64,000 nucleotides of DNA from Nocardia vaccinii NBRC 15922 (GCF_001613305.1 NZ_BDCC01000052.1:1-64000), one strand, 5' to 3'. Positions 15,198 through 24,900 are shown, numbered from the stretch's first letter. Notes: generated by a model not told the origin, from the letters alone. Numbers and translations: made by a program.

Positions 15198-16736
15198 ATG
15201 CGTACGATCACCGGTCGCAGCGACCATATCGTCGTCATCGGAGCCGGGCTGGCCGGCCTCTCGGCCGCCCTGCATCTGGCCGGCCGCGGCCGAGCGGTCA
15301 CGGTGCTCGAACGCGAGCCCGTACCCGGCGGCCGCGCCGGTCGCGCTGATGTGCGCGGCTACCACCTCGACACCGGGCCGACCGTGCTGACCATGCCGGA
15401 CCTCATCGAGGAGGTATTCGCCGCGGTCGGGGAGAATATGGGTGATCGGCTGTCGCTCGAGCCCGTCGAACCCGCCTATCGCGCACACTTCGCCGACGGA
15501 CGGCAGCTGGACGTGCATACCGACGCTGAGCGAATGGCTGCCGCGATCACCGAGTTCACCGGTGCCGAGCAGGCAGCGGGATATCGGCGGTTGCGTGCCT
15601 GGTTGACCCGCCTCTATCGCTGCGAGTTCGACGACTTCATCGCCACCAACTTCGATACGCCGCTGTCGATGCTGACCCCCGCGCTGGGTCGACTCACCGC
15701 ATTGGGCGGTTTCCGCCGCTGGGACCGTGCTGTCGCGGCGCACATCACCGACCCGGACTTGCGACGCGTGTTCACCTTCCAATCCCTCTACGCCGGCGTC
15801 GCACCGGCCCGAGCGATGGCCGCCTACGCGGTGATCGCCTATATGGACACCATCGGCGGGGTCTGGTTCCCACGCGGCGGAATGCGAGCGCTACCCGACG
15901 CCTTCTCCGCCGCCGCGACAACAGCGGGGGTGCGGATCCACTACGAAACCACCGTGACCGGCATGGATCGCACCGGGTCCCGGATCGATGCCGTCGTCAC
16001 CGACGCGGGCGATAGAGTGCCGTGCGACGCGGTCGTGTGCACCACCGACCTGCCCGAGACCTACCGGCTGCTGCGACATCGGTCCCGGCGCCCGCTGCGG
16101 CCGACGGCGGCGCCGTCCGCGGTGGTCGTGCACATGGGCTGCGCGAGCGCACCCGAGGTTGCGCATCATTCGCTGCTGTTCGGACGGGCCTGGGACGAGG
16201 CGTTCGGTGACATCATGACCGGCGGACGTGTCATGACCGATCCGTCGCTGCTGGTGACCCGGTCCACGGCAGGCGACGCAGCTCTGGCCCCACCCGGTCG
16301 TGACCTGCTGTATGTACTTGCGCCGGTCCCCAATCTCGCTCGAGGCCGAATCAATTGGGATCGATTCGGCCCCGCCTACGCCGAGGAGATGTTGACGGCG
16401 GTAAACGATCGACTGCCCACACCGGTGTCCGACCCCGAAGTGCTACGAATCACGACGCCCGCCGATTGGGCCCGTCGGGGAATGCTGGCCGGCAGCCCAT
16501 TCGCCCTGGCACACACCTTCGCTCAAACCGGTCCTTTCCGGCCCGCCAACATGATCCGTGGATTGGACAACGCGGTCCTGGCCGGTGGTTGCACCGTTCC
16601 GGGCGTCGGTATCCCGCCCGTGCTGATCTCCGGCCGATTGGCCGCCGACCGGATCACCGGACCGTCGGCGTCCTCACCCGTGGTGGGTCGGTACGCCGCC
16701 ATGTCCGAGCAAGGGTCCTCCCGCCCAGCCAGCTGA
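15198..16736 (+). CDS. crtI: Phytoene desaturase CrtI
   Basis: ATG 15198 lies just after GGAGGA; 512 residues. The FAD-binding Rossmann motif is HIVVIGAGLAGLSAALHLAG (about 9-28), followed by EREPVPGGRAG and GYHLDTGPTVLTMPDLIEEV, typical of CrtI. The C-terminal FAD signature is LAGGCTVPGVGIPPVLISGR. Length fits bacterial four-step desaturases (about 500). The enzyme converts phytoene to lycopene at the membrane. The frame is open upstream into the crtE relic, but the good Shine-Dalgarno and the family N-terminus fix the start. Confidence 0.95.
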   Translation: MRTITGRSDHIVVIGAGLAGLSAALHLAGRGRAVTVLEREPVPGGRAGRADVRGYHLDTGPTVLTMPDLIEEVFAAVGENMGDRLSLEPVEPAYRAHFADGRQLDVHTDAERMAAAITEFTGAEQAAGYRRLRAWLTRLYRCEFDDFIATNFDTPLSMLTPALGRLTALGGFRRWDRAVAAHITDPDLRRVFTFQSLYAGVAPARAMAAYAVIAYMDTIGGVWFPRGGMRALPDAFSAAATTAGVRIHYETTVTGMDRTGSRIDAVVTDAGDRVPCDAVVCTTDLPETYRLLRHRSRRPLRPTAAPSAVVVHMGCASAPEVAHHSLLFGRAWDEAFGDIMTGGRVMTDPSLLVTRSTAGDAALAPPGRDLLYVLAPVPNLARGRINWDRFGPAYAEEMLTAVNDRLPTPVSDPEVLRITTPADWARRGMLAGSPFALAHTFAQTGPFRPANMIRGLDNAVLAGGCTVPGVGIPPVLISGRLAADRITGPSASSPVVGRYAAMSEQGSSRPAS

Positions 16737-16747
16737 TCGGAGACAAC

Positions 16748-17731
16748 ATGCCTCGAAACGCATACGTGCGCGACAGCCGCACCGATATGCGACTTCGGCG
16801 GTCGTATCGGGCCTGCCGGATTCTCAACGCCCGCCACGGCAAGACCTTCTTCCTCGCCACCCGGCTGCTGGCACCCGATCAGCGCCCTGCGATCCACGCG
16901 CTCTACGGTTTCGCGCGCCGCGCCGACGACATCCTCGACGAGATCGACCCGACCCGACCCACCGCCGAGCGCGCCGCGCAGCTGGACACCCTCGCCGACC
17001 GGCTCCGCACCGGTGAAGCCGATGCCGACCCGATCTTGCCTGCGGTACTGGACACCGCGCGGTCCTACCGGATCCCCGGCGCACTGTTCGAGGCGTTCCT
17101 GGCTTCGATGCGCATGGACCTCACGGTGACCGACTATCCGGATCGGCGCGCCCTCGACCGATACATCTACGGGTCCGCCGAGGTCATCGGCTTGCAGGTG
17201 TTGCCGGTGCTCGGCACGGTATCGCCGCCCGACGTGGCCGCCCCGTACGCGGCCGCACTCGGAAAGGCGTTCCAGCTGACGAACTTTCTGCGCGATGTGG
17301 ACGAGGACCTGGCCCGCGACCGGGTGTACCTACCTGCAGACGAGCTCGCCGCACATGATGTCGACCGCGATCTGCTGCAGTGGTGCCAGGCGCACCGTCG
17401 CACCGACCACCGCGTCCGCTGGGCCCTCCTCGCTCAGCATGAGCACACCCGTGAGGTCTACACCTACGCCCGGGCGGGCATCGCTTTGCTCGATCCGCGG
17501 TCCCGCCCCTGTGTATCCGCCGCGCTCACCTTGTACTCGGAGATCCTCGATCGAATAGAGGCCCTCGACTTCGACATCTTCTCCTATCGTGCTCGCGTCG
17601 GTATTCCGCGGCGGGCAGTGGTGGGAGGTCGCGGTCTCGCACATGCTCTCTGGTTCCGCAGGCACTCGTGGGCGCCGGCCCAGCGTGCTGCGCTGCGGCC
17701 GGTTTCCCATCCTGATGAGCAAGCGGGCTGA
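16748..17731 (+). CDS. crtB: Phytoene synthase CrtB
   Basis: ATG 16748 follows the crtI stop by 11 bp; 327 residues. The first Asp-rich motif is GFARRADDILDEID (D60, D61, D64) and the second is LTNFLRDVDEDLARDRVYLP (about 180-199), which bind Mg-diphosphate. RHGKTFFLATRLL near the N-terminus is also typical. The enzyme condenses two GGPP to phytoene. The C-terminal helix has the usual YRARVG. The gene is intact although the crtE that would feed it is not. Confidence 0.95.
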   Translation: MPRNAYVRDSRTDMRLRRSYRACRILNARHGKTFFLATRLLAPDQRPAIHALYGFARRADDILDEIDPTRPTAERAAQLDTLADRLRTGEADADPILPAVLDTARSYRIPGALFEAFLASMRMDLTVTDYPDRRALDRYIYGSAEVIGLQVLPVLGTVSPPDVAAPYAAALGKAFQLTNFLRDVDEDLARDRVYLPADELAAHDVDRDLLQWCQAHRRTDHRVRWALLAQHEHTREVYTYARAGIALLDPRSRPCVSAALTLYSEILDRIEALDFDIFSYRARVGIPRRAVVGGRGLAHALWFRRHSWAPAQRAALRPVSHPDEQAG

Positions 17732-17732
17732 C

Positions 17733-18065
17733 ATGGGGCATTGGCACTATCTGACAATGCTGGCCGCGTGCCTGGTCTCGACCGCGCCCCTGGAACTCCT
17801 CGGCTCCGGGGTCTACCGACGCCCTCGCCGGACGTTGCTCGCGGTGGCGCCCGTCGCGGTGCCGTTCCTCGGCTGGGACATTCTTGCCACAGAGCACGGG
17901 GTGTGGCGTTTCGATTCGCGCCAGGTGATCGGTTTCACCGTCCCCGGCGGACTGCCGATCGAGGAGGTGTTGTTCTTCGTGGTGATTCCGCTGTGTGGAT
18001 TGTTGACCTACGAGGGCGTTGCCGCCGTGACCGCTCGTATTCGTCGCCTCGGACGGGCCGTATGA
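17733..18065 (+). CDS. crtYc: Lycopene cyclase subunit CrtYc
   Basis: The 110-residue protein starts at ATG 17733, directly after the crtB stop. It has three predicted membrane spans, and the motif PIEEVLFFVVIP (about 74-85) is the catalytic PxE(E/D) of heterodimeric CarR/CrtYcd-type cyclases. With CrtYd it cyclises both ends of lycopene to beta-carotene in the membrane. The stop overlaps the next start (ATGA), coupling the two subunits. Confidence 0.93.
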   Translation: MGHWHYLTMLAACLVSTAPLELLGSGVYRRPRRTLLAVAPVAVPFLGWDILATEHGVWRFDSRQVIGFTVPGGLPIEEVLFFVVIPLCGLLTYEGVAAVTARIRRLGRAV

Positions 18066-18388
18066 CCTTCGGACCTGGTTATACCCTCCCCGCCCTGGGT
18101 GCGGTCGCGGCCACGTGCATCGTCGAGGTCATCGTGCTCCGCACAGGTCTTTTCCGGCGTCCCCGGTACTGGGTCACCATGGCGATCGTGCTGGCATTCC
18201 AGGTTCCCGTCGACGGCTGGCTCACGCACGGCGAGCCACCGACCGTCGCCTACAACCCCGCCCACATCACCGGTATCCGAGCGCCCCTGAACATACCGCT
18301 CGAAGACTTCCTGTTCGGCTTCGCCCTGGTGACGTTCGTACTGCTGATCTGGGAACACCTGCGACAACGCGAAAGCGGTGAACGATGA
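18062..18388 (+). CDS. crtYd: Lycopene cyclase subunit CrtYd
   Basis: ATG 18062 overlaps the crtYc stop; 108 residues with three hydrophobic spans. The motif NIPLEDFLFGFALV (about 80-93) is the counterpart of the PIEE motif in CrtYc, and both are needed for the heterodimer. LTHGEPPTVAYNPAHITGIR is typical of this subunit. The stop overlaps the crtU start. Confidence 0.93.
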   Translation: MTFGPGYTLPALGAVAATCIVEVIVLRTGLFRRPRYWVTMAIVLAFQVPVDGWLTHGEPPTVAYNPAHITGIRAPLNIPLEDFLFGFALVTFVLLIWEHLRQRESGER

Positions 18389-19974
18389 CCACCTCGGTCC
18401 ACCACGGCCGGACATCGATCGGCACCGATCCCCGCCGGGTCCGTCACCCCGCCGCTCCCGGAAGACAAGACCTCGCCGCCGCAGGCCGTCCGCCACGCGT
18501 GGCCGTCGTCGGGGCGGGTATCGCCGGTTTGGCCGCGGCAACCGGGCTGGCTGAGCGCGGCGTCACCGTCGACCTCATCGAGCGCGAACGTTTTCTCGGC
18601 GGTCGGGTCGGTGGCTGGAACGAGCGGCTCGCAGACGGCAGCACCGTAAGCATGAACCGAGGCTTCCACGCCTTCTTCCGTCAGTACTACAACCTGCGAA
18701 AGTTGTTGTGCCGCAGCGACCCTGGTCTACATCGGTTGATCCCGGTCGACGACTACCCGCTGATCGATGCCGATGGCCGCCGCGACACCTTCCGCCACTT
18801 GCCACGCAGGCCGCCATGGAATGCGCTCGCGTTCGCGATACGCAGCCCGACCTTCCGGCTCCGCGATCTGGCGCATCTCGATACGCGCGCAGCCGCACCG
18901 CTGGCCGCGGTATCGGTCCCCGACATCTACGCCCAGCTCGATGACTGCGACGCTGAAACCTTCCTGCACCGAGTACGTTTCCCCACCGCGGCGCGGCATC
19001 TGGCCTTCGACGTGTTCTCCCGCAGCTTCTTCGCACTCCCACAGGACATGTCCGCAGCCGAACTCGCCGCGATGTTCCACATCTATTTCCTCGGATCGAG
19101 CGAGGGACTGATCTTCGATGTCGCCGAGGACAATTTCGACACGAGTCTCTGGGAGCCACTGCGGGACTACCTGACCGCCGCGCACGTCCCCGGCCGGCCC
19201 GGCACCGTCACGATCCACACCGGCGTCACCATCGCCGGCATTCACCGCCACGCGGATCACCGCTTGCGGCTCCACGACACCACCGGCGCCACCCTGGACT
19301 CCGACGCGGTCGTGCTGGCCACCGACGTCGACGGTTTGCGCGATATCGTCGCGCGCTCACCCGACCTCGGCGATCCGCCGTGGCGCGCACGCATCGCAGG
19401 ACTGCACATCGCTCCCCCATTTCTGGTGCACCGGTTGTGGCTCGACCGGCCGGTGCACGCCGACCGTCCCGCCTTCGTCGCGACCGGTGGCCTGAGCCCG
19501 GTGGACAACATCAGTGTCCTGGACCGATACGAGCGTCAGGCGGCGAGCTGGGCACGCCGCCGCGGAGGCAGCGTCGTGGAACTGCACGCCTACGCCGTAG
19601 CCGGCGATGCGCAACCCGACGACCTGCGCGCACGGATGTTGGCTCGGCTCCACCGGATCTACCCCGAAACCCTGCGGGCTACCATCGTGGGCGAGACAGC
19701 GGTGTGGCGGCAGGACTGCCCACGCTTGGCTCCGGGCGATTTCGCGAACCGTCCGGGCGTATGCACCCCCGACCCACACCTCGTCCTCGCCGGTGACGGC
19801 ATCCGCATCGATCTTCCGGTCGCTCTCATGGAACGTGCCGCCACGACCGGCTGGACCGCGGCCAATCTTCTGCTGAATCGGTGGGGAGCGGCCGGGCACG
19901 GACTGCAGACGGTACCGACCCGGGGACGCTCCTGGGTACTGCGCACACTCGCGAACCGAAGGATACAGTCGTGA
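18385..19974 (+). CDS. crtU: Beta-carotene desaturase/methyltransferase CrtU (isorenieratene synthase)
   Basis: ATG 18385 overlaps the crtYd stop; 529 residues. The FAD motif RVAVVGAGIAGLAAATGLAE lies at about 39-58, after a longer-than-usual polar leader. FLGGRVGGWNERLADGSTVS and MNRGFHAFFRQYYNLRKLL are characteristic of CrtU. Later blocks include SSEGLIFDVAEDNF and the C-terminal LVLAGDGIRIDLPVALMERA. CrtU aromatises beta-ionone rings with methyl migration, giving isorenieratene. This fixes the pathway as aryl-carotenoid rather than simple beta-carotene. Confidence 0.93.
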   Translation: MTTSVHHGRTSIGTDPRRVRHPAAPGRQDLAAAGRPPRVAVVGAGIAGLAAATGLAERGVTVDLIERERFLGGRVGGWNERLADGSTVSMNRGFHAFFRQYYNLRKLLCRSDPGLHRLIPVDDYPLIDADGRRDTFRHLPRRPPWNALAFAIRSPTFRLRDLAHLDTRAAAPLAAVSVPDIYAQLDDCDAETFLHRVRFPTAARHLAFDVFSRSFFALPQDMSAAELAAMFHIYFLGSSEGLIFDVAEDNFDTSLWEPLRDYLTAAHVPGRPGTVTIHTGVTIAGIHRHADHRLRLHDTTGATLDSDAVVLATDVDGLRDIVARSPDLGDPPWRARIAGLHIAPPFLVHRLWLDRPVHADRPAFVATGGLSPVDNISVLDRYERQAASWARRRGGSVVELHAYAVAGDAQPDDLRARMLARLHRIYPETLRATIVGETAVWRQDCPRLAPGDFANRPGVCTPDPHLVLAGDGIRIDLPVALMERAATTGWTAANLLLNRWGAAGHGLQTVPTRGRSWVLRTLANRRIQS

Positions 19975-21023
19975 AGTTCACTCCGCAGATTCCCGCGCAT
20001 TGGTGGAAAACCTCTCCATTGCAACCCTTCTCACCCGAAACCTGGGCCGAGCAGCGGCCGACCTACGCGCAGGCTCAGCCCGATCTGATCCGATCCACGT
20101 TGTCCGCGGTGCTGCGTCGCCCCTCCGGAAACTGGTACGTCATCGCCGCCAGCCGCGACATCACCACCGCGCATCCCTTCGGGGCAACTGTCGCCGGTGT
20201 GGAGATTGTCGCGTGGCGCGATACCCGAGGAAAACTGCACGCCGGACCCGGCGCGTGCCCGCACCTGGGTGCAGACCTGGCCACCGCGCACGTCAGCGAC
20301 GGTGCACTGATATGCCGCTGGCACGGCTTGCGCATCGACAGCCGATGCGCCCCGCGGTGGGAGCGGTTTGCGAGCTACGACGATGGCGTCCTGGCCTGGG
20401 TACGACTGGACACAGTCGGCGGCGAACCGCCCACCGACGCGCCGGTTCTCGCCACACGCCCGGCCGATACCCGGGTACACGCCGTGACAACCCTGACCGG
20501 CGCCTGCGAACCCGCCGACATCATCGCAAACCGGCTCGACCCCTGGCACGGAGCATGGTTCCATCCGTATTCGTTCGCCCGGCTCGAGGTCACCGAGACG
20601 CCGACCCCCGACAACGATCACCGGTTCGTGATAGCGGTGACCTTCCGTGTCTCGAGGCATCTCGGTGTGCCCGTCGAAGCCGAGTTCGTCTGTCCCGACC
20701 CTCGGACCATCGTCATGCGCATCCTGTCGGGAGAAGGCGCCGGCAGTGTCGTCGAAACCCATACCACACCGGTCGGACCCGGTGCCGACGGCTACCCACG
20801 CACGAACGTCGTCGAAGCGATCATCGCCACCTCGGCCCGTCCCGGATTTCGTGTCGCGCGCCATGCGGTGCCACTGCTACGCCCCCTCATGAGCCGGGCC
20901 GCGGCACGCTTGTGGCGCGATGATCTGGCCTACGCCGAACGCCTCTACCAACTGCGCAACCGGACCATGGAAAACGAGGTGTCATGCGCCAAGCCCCGAG
21001 CGCAATCGACGCCTGACAGCTGA
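19971..21023 (+). CDS. Rieske oxygenase (DUF5914-type) of the carotenoid operon
   Basis: GTG 19971 overlaps the crtU stop; 350 residues. The Rieske [2Fe-2S] ligands are in CPHLGADLATAHV (about 96) and CRWHGL (about 115). A D-x2-H-x4-H mononuclear iron site follows, DPWHGAWFH (about 187-195), so this is a full oxygenase subunit and not just an electron carrier. The C-terminal half is the domain I recall as DUF5914, found next to crtU in several actinobacteria. As the last gene of the operon it is a candidate aryl-ring hydroxylase that makes the hydroxyl acceptor for the glycosyltransferase (inference). Ferredoxin and reductase partners are not local. Confidence 0.85.
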   Translation: MKFTPQIPAHWWKTSPLQPFSPETWAEQRPTYAQAQPDLIRSTLSAVLRRPSGNWYVIAASRDITTAHPFGATVAGVEIVAWRDTRGKLHAGPGACPHLGADLATAHVSDGALICRWHGLRIDSRCAPRWERFASYDDGVLAWVRLDTVGGEPPTDAPVLATRPADTRVHAVTTLTGACEPADIIANRLDPWHGAWFHPYSFARLEVTETPTPDNDHRFVIAVTFRVSRHLGVPVEAEFVCPDPRTIVMRILSGEGAGSVVETHTTPVGPGADGYPRTNVVEAIIATSARPGFRVARHAVPLLRPLMSRAAARLWRDDLAYAERLYQLRNRTMENEVSCAKPRAQSTPDS

Positions 21024-21034
21024 CCTGATGAGGC

Positions 21035-21330
21035 CACTGTGCCGGGTCCATCATGCGGATCCAGAACCCGTGATGAGTGGCGAACCGGCCCGTCGGGGGC
21101 GCGGTCAGCGTGGGGATCTTGCCGCGCAACCGCAGCGGGCCAGATCGGCCATCGCGGCCGGATCGGTGTCATCGGCGATCAGCGCTTCCAGCATCGCTCT
21201 CCCGGACATTCCCATGATGTGATGATTGTCGGTGGCCACCGACGACAACTTGATCCCGGCGTCCTCGACGATCTTCTCGATCTGCTGGACCCGTCGGCGA
21301 CGATCACGAGCCACCGTGGTCCGTGCCCGA
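21035..21330 (-). pseudogene. IS110-family transposase C-terminal remnant
   Basis: Minus-strand translation gives IEKIVEDAGIKLSSVATDNH, GMSGRAMLEALIADDTDPAA and MADLAR. It continues one frame over near 21110-21125 with RGKIPTLTAPPTGRFATHHG. This is the C-terminal region of IS110/IS1111 transposases. The N-terminal DEDD catalytic domain is absent and a base is lost at the frameshift. Confidence 0.75.
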
Positions 21331-21344
21331 GGCAGGTCTCGCAA

Positions 21345-21997
21345 TACGTCTCCGCCGCCCTCGGCCGTGCGATCGGACGGTGGTCAGCTCGGGACGTCTG
21401 TGGATCGGGGTGCGGGTGTGGTGTGTGATGGGTTGAGCGTGTCTTTCGAGGTTCGGTATGTCGGTGGTGTGGCGGGGGAGCGTAACGCTGCTGCGCAGGC
21501 GAAAGCGCTTGCCGCACTGTTGAAATGGCAGGCGGATTGCTCGGGAGTTGGCGGGTCATGAATCCCGGTGAGTTATCGGCCGGGTTGCCCATGTTTTGTG
21601 TTTCCTGGGGGCTCGTACCAGGGCAACTGTTTGACCTGCACGTTTTCGGTTTCGTCGGCGATCCGGAGGCGACGTGCGGGTCAGGTGCACCCGCTGAACT
21701 GCGGAAACGTGTCGCAGGTTTGGTGCCCCCGGCGGGGCACACCGAACATGGGAACGGGTACGACCTGCGGTTTTCAGTAGGACAGCTGATAATTGAAGCC
21801 GATTACCAGCTATGAAAGGGTGCCGTATGTCGCTGGTATGCCTCGAGGCAGGGCGTCCACTTTGCGTAACCGTGTAGTTGGCTTCGGCTGTCTCCAGTCG
21901 CGTGTGGTGTCCTCGGATCGGGGTGGTTCGGTCTCCTCTTCGCTGGGCTCGACGTCGTATCGGTCACAAGAAATCCCACGGATCGGTACTCGGCGTC
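21345..21997. other. Decayed stretch, no assignable gene
   Basis: Short plus-strand frames at 21430-21815 contain Cys-rich scraps (CPCFVFPGGSYQGNCLTCTF and HPLNCGNVSQVWC) split over frames. This looks like a degraded element-borne protein that could not be assigned. No start or ribosome-binding site is convincing. Confidence 0.4.
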
Positions 21998-22249
21998 TCA
22001 GAGAGCAGGTCGCCCGGACCGCGATAGTGCAGGCGAATCCCAGTGTCGGCGTGGTGTCGTCGAGCACGCAAAATCCCTTGGCGTTTTGCGGTTGAGGTAA
22101 ACAGTAGCTTCGCCGAGCAGGTCGAAGCCCGTTGACCAGATCTCGATCTTGTCTAGAACAAGAGTGACGGCAACATTCTCTACCGGTTTTAGGTTGGCCG
22201 GACTCACCGAGTCGATCGGGGAGTCCGAGGCGGGGGCGAGCAGGGCCAT
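21998..22249 (-). CDS. Hypothetical protein, 83 residues
   Basis: ATG 22249 follows GGAG by 7-8 bases. The first 50 residues (ASPANLKPVENVAVTLVLDK is not exact; the visible core is VENVAVTLVLDKIEIWSTGF) are of ordinary composition. From about residue 53 the sequence becomes Arg/Ser/Pro-rich, suggesting a frameshifted tail. No family recognised. A half operator (AGTTGGTTGA, 22341-22350) lies about 90 bp upstream of its start. Confidence 0.35.
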   Translation of the reverse strand: MALLAPASDSPIDSVSPANLKPVENVAVTLVLDKIEIWSTGFDLLGEATVYLNRKTPRDFACSTTPRRHWDSPALSRSGRPAL

Positions 22250-22454
22250 GACTTTCTCCAGACTATCGATTCCCCCCGGCCGATGGCCCCGGCACATCTG
22301 CGGAACGATATCGCCGGGTGCCCTCGAGTGTAAATCATCTAGTTGGTTGACTTATGCGTGTGTGCCACGTCATGGGGGTGGTGCGGCCGGCGTGGGGCAA
22401 GCGAACTCCAAGCACGCTTGCCGCCCGCGATGTCGACAACGGGATCGGTGATCT

Positions 22455-22468
22455 ACCAACCCGTTGGT
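22455..22468. promoter_or_regulatory. Operator ACCAAC-CC-GTTGGT upstream of the acyl-CoA synthetase
   Basis: Perfect 6-bp arms. The right arm continues into TTGACT, a -35-like hexamer, followed about 18 bp on by TAGCTT. It lies 93 bp before the start at 22561. A second half site (AGTTGGTTGACTT) lies at 22341-22353. Confidence 0.75.
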
Positions 22469-22560
22469 TGACTCCGGGAGGTGGTCGCTGATAGCTTCGA
22501 ACCGAATTCAACCGGCCCAGTGTCTTCAGAGATGCGCGTTACGCCTGAGGGGAGTGGTGA

Positions 22561-24216
22561 ATGACCGACCGTGCGCGAAGTGGGATCGAGTTCGACTTCG
22601 CCTCCACGATCGAGCTTGTCGCGCGAACATTCCCTGATCGTCCGGCGATCATTCACGGGATGAGGCGAGAGACGTTCAGCGACTTTGTCGTTCGTGCTCG
22701 TCGCTTGGCTCGGTTTCTCAGTGATCGGGGTTTCGGCTGTTTCGCCGAGCGCTCGGAGCTCGCCGGACATGAGGTCGGGCAGCACCTGATGGCGCAATAC
22801 CTCCACAACAGTCCCGAGTATCTCGAAGGCATGATCGGCGCGTACCGGGCACGAGTGGCGCCGTTCAATATCAACTATCGGTACGGGGTCGACGAGCTCC
22901 GCTATCTCTTGCGCGATGCTCGGCCCGCGATCATCCAGTTCCACTCGACGTTCGCACCGGTGCTGCGAGAAGCACTGGGCTCCGAGTCGGCGGGCATACT
23001 CCTGCTGCAGGTCGCCGATGATTCCGGTGAGCCACTGCTGCCCGGTGCTATCGACTACGAGCAGGCATTGGCCGCAGTAGAGCCCGTAATCGACGTCACA
23101 CCACGCGCCGACGATCTGTACGTGCTGTACACCGGCGGAACGACCGGAATGCCGAAGGGCGTGCTGTGGCGTCAAGCCGATATCGCGGTGACCGCATGTG
23201 GGTTGCAAGATCGACGCAATCGTCGGGAATGGGCTTCGATCGAACAGTTCATCAGCAGTCTGCCCGCGGTGGGGGGACGAGTAATGCCATGCGCGCCACT
23301 GATGCACGGTGCCTCACAGTGGGGCGCGCTGCAGGCGCTGACATCGGGCAATGCGGTGGTCCTGCCGAGCGACACAGCCCGCTTCGATCCTGCCGATGTG
23401 GTTGATACGGTTTTGCGCGAAGGCGTCACCCAGGTGGGGATTGTCGGTGATGCGTTCGCGGTGCCGCTGCTTGCGGAACTCCACCAGAGACCGCGAGCGC
23501 TGGCGTCGCTGCGTTACCTCGTGAGTGGCGGTGCGGCGCTGCAGCCCACACATAAGCAGCAGCTGCTGGCCACGATTCCCGGATTGCGGATCGTGGAGAC
23601 GATCGGATCATCCGAGTCCGGTATTCAAGGGCGCTCGGAAGCTCGGGACACGACCGGCGCCGAAGAACGCGGCTTTCGTCCCGCGGCGGGAACAGTTGTG
23701 GTGGCTGACGATCGCAGCAGTCTGCTCGGCGCCGGGCACACCGGGATCGGTTGGATAGCCAGCCGCGGGCGTGTTCCGCTGGGCTACCTAGGCGATGAGG
23801 AAAAGACTCGCGAGTCGTTCCCGGTCATTGATGGTGAGCGCTTGAGCGTGCCAGGCGATCGTGCGCGGCTGCTGGACTCGAATGTCGTCGAGTTGCTCGG
23901 GCGGGATCGTGCCACCGTGAACAGCGGCGGCGAGAAGATATTCGTCGAGGAGGTCGAGGCCGCCGTCAAAGCGCACCCCGCGGTGGCGGACGCGGTCGTG
24001 TGCGGTCGGCCGAGCGAGCGTTGGGGTAACGAGGTTGTGTGCATTGTCGCGGTACGGCTTGGTGCCTGCGTGAGCGAGCAGGAGCTGAGGGCCTGGTGTG
24101 GTCAGCGTATCGCCGATTTCAAGGTACCGAAGGCGGTGATCTTCGTGCCTGCCGTTCAACGGAGCGCGGTGGGCAAGGTCGACTACCGGTGGGCCGCAGC
24201 GCAGGCCGCAATCTAG
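22561..24216 (+). CDS. Acyl-CoA synthetase (FadD-type)
   Basis: ATG 22561 follows GGGGAG; 551 residues. The ATP/AMP-binding P-loop is YTGGTTGMPKG at about 190-200. The C-terminal domain has the hinge and catalytic lysine regions NSGGEKIFVEEVEAAVKAHP and RSAVGKVDYRWA (Lys at about 542). The enzyme activates a carboxylic acid to its CoA thioester through an acyl-adenylate. The type resembles mycobacterial FadD3/FadD19-like ligases acting on steroid or polycyclic side-chain acids, but substrate cannot be read from sequence. It is first in its unit, behind an operator, and is followed by a broken P450 gene. Confidence 0.9.
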   Translation: MTDRARSGIEFDFASTIELVARTFPDRPAIIHGMRRETFSDFVVRARRLARFLSDRGFGCFAERSELAGHEVGQHLMAQYLHNSPEYLEGMIGAYRARVAPFNINYRYGVDELRYLLRDARPAIIQFHSTFAPVLREALGSESAGILLLQVADDSGEPLLPGAIDYEQALAAVEPVIDVTPRADDLYVLYTGGTTGMPKGVLWRQADIAVTACGLQDRRNRREWASIEQFISSLPAVGGRVMPCAPLMHGASQWGALQALTSGNAVVLPSDTARFDPADVVDTVLREGVTQVGIVGDAFAVPLLAELHQRPRALASLRYLVSGGAALQPTHKQQLLATIPGLRIVETIGSSESGIQGRSEARDTTGAEERGFRPAAGTVVVADDRSSLLGAGHTGIGWIASRGRVPLGYLGDEEKTRESFPVIDGERLSVPGDRARLLDSNVVELLGRDRATVNSGGEKIFVEEVEAAVKAHPAVADAVVCGRPSERWGNEVVCIVAVRLGACVSEQELRAWCGQRIADFKVPKAVIFVPAVQRSAVGKVDYRWAAAQAAI

Positions 24217-24489
24217 GTCGGTGGGCCACTGGCGACCTACTGCGGTTTTGAACACCGCGCGCCGCGCCTCGGCAGCGCAGACCTCACGAGAGGCAGCGGA
24301 AATGACGACCATACCGCCTCCGGCGTCCGATAGGGACCGTCGGCGTAGCCGCTCATAAATCCCGCCTCCGATCGGAAATCGATCCGGTTGACCAGTGTTC
24401 GTGGACTGTGGCCGGTGACCCAGCATCACAGTGGTCTCGGGACGGCCACATCGGAGACTGCCTTGGGCGGCGATATGCCCGGCGTGCTG

Positions 24490-24900
24490 GGCATATCGCC
24501 GGGAGATGTTGCGCTGCTGCGATAAGCAGCTCGAGGCGCGCCATGCCCAGCCTCAGGGTGATGTGCTCTCGGCGTGCTCACCGCGGATATCGGTGGTCGG
24601 GCCACGCCCGAAGACGAGTTGCGCGGGATGTTTCTGCTGCTGATGATCGCGCGGGCACGAGACGACGGCGAACGCGCTGGCTGAGCATCCGGAGCAGCGG
24701 CGTCGCATGGTCGGGGACCCGGAGCTTCTTCCCATGCGGCGATCGATGAGTTCCTGCGGTACACCTTGGCGGTCCGTGGTCCGGCGCGGATGACGACTCG
24801 CGATGTCGAGGTAGGTGGCCTTGTGACGCCGGAAGGGTCACCGGTCGCGCTGATGTTCAGTTCCGGTAGTCGCGACGTAAAGGTGTTCGAGGACGCCTGC
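24490..24900 (+). pseudogene. Cytochrome P450 remnant
   Basis: Pieces in several plus frames assemble in order into a P450: KQLEARHAQPQGDVLSA, GRATPEDELRGMFLLLMIA (I-helix region), LAEHPEQRRRMVGDPELL, IDEFLRYTLAVRGPARMTTR (the E-x-x-R K-helix is altered) and DVEVGGLVTPEGSPVALMFS. At least three frameshifts are needed. The N-terminal half and the haem-binding Cys loop are missing. The original enzyme may have hydroxylated the substrate entering this pathway. Confidence 0.7.
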
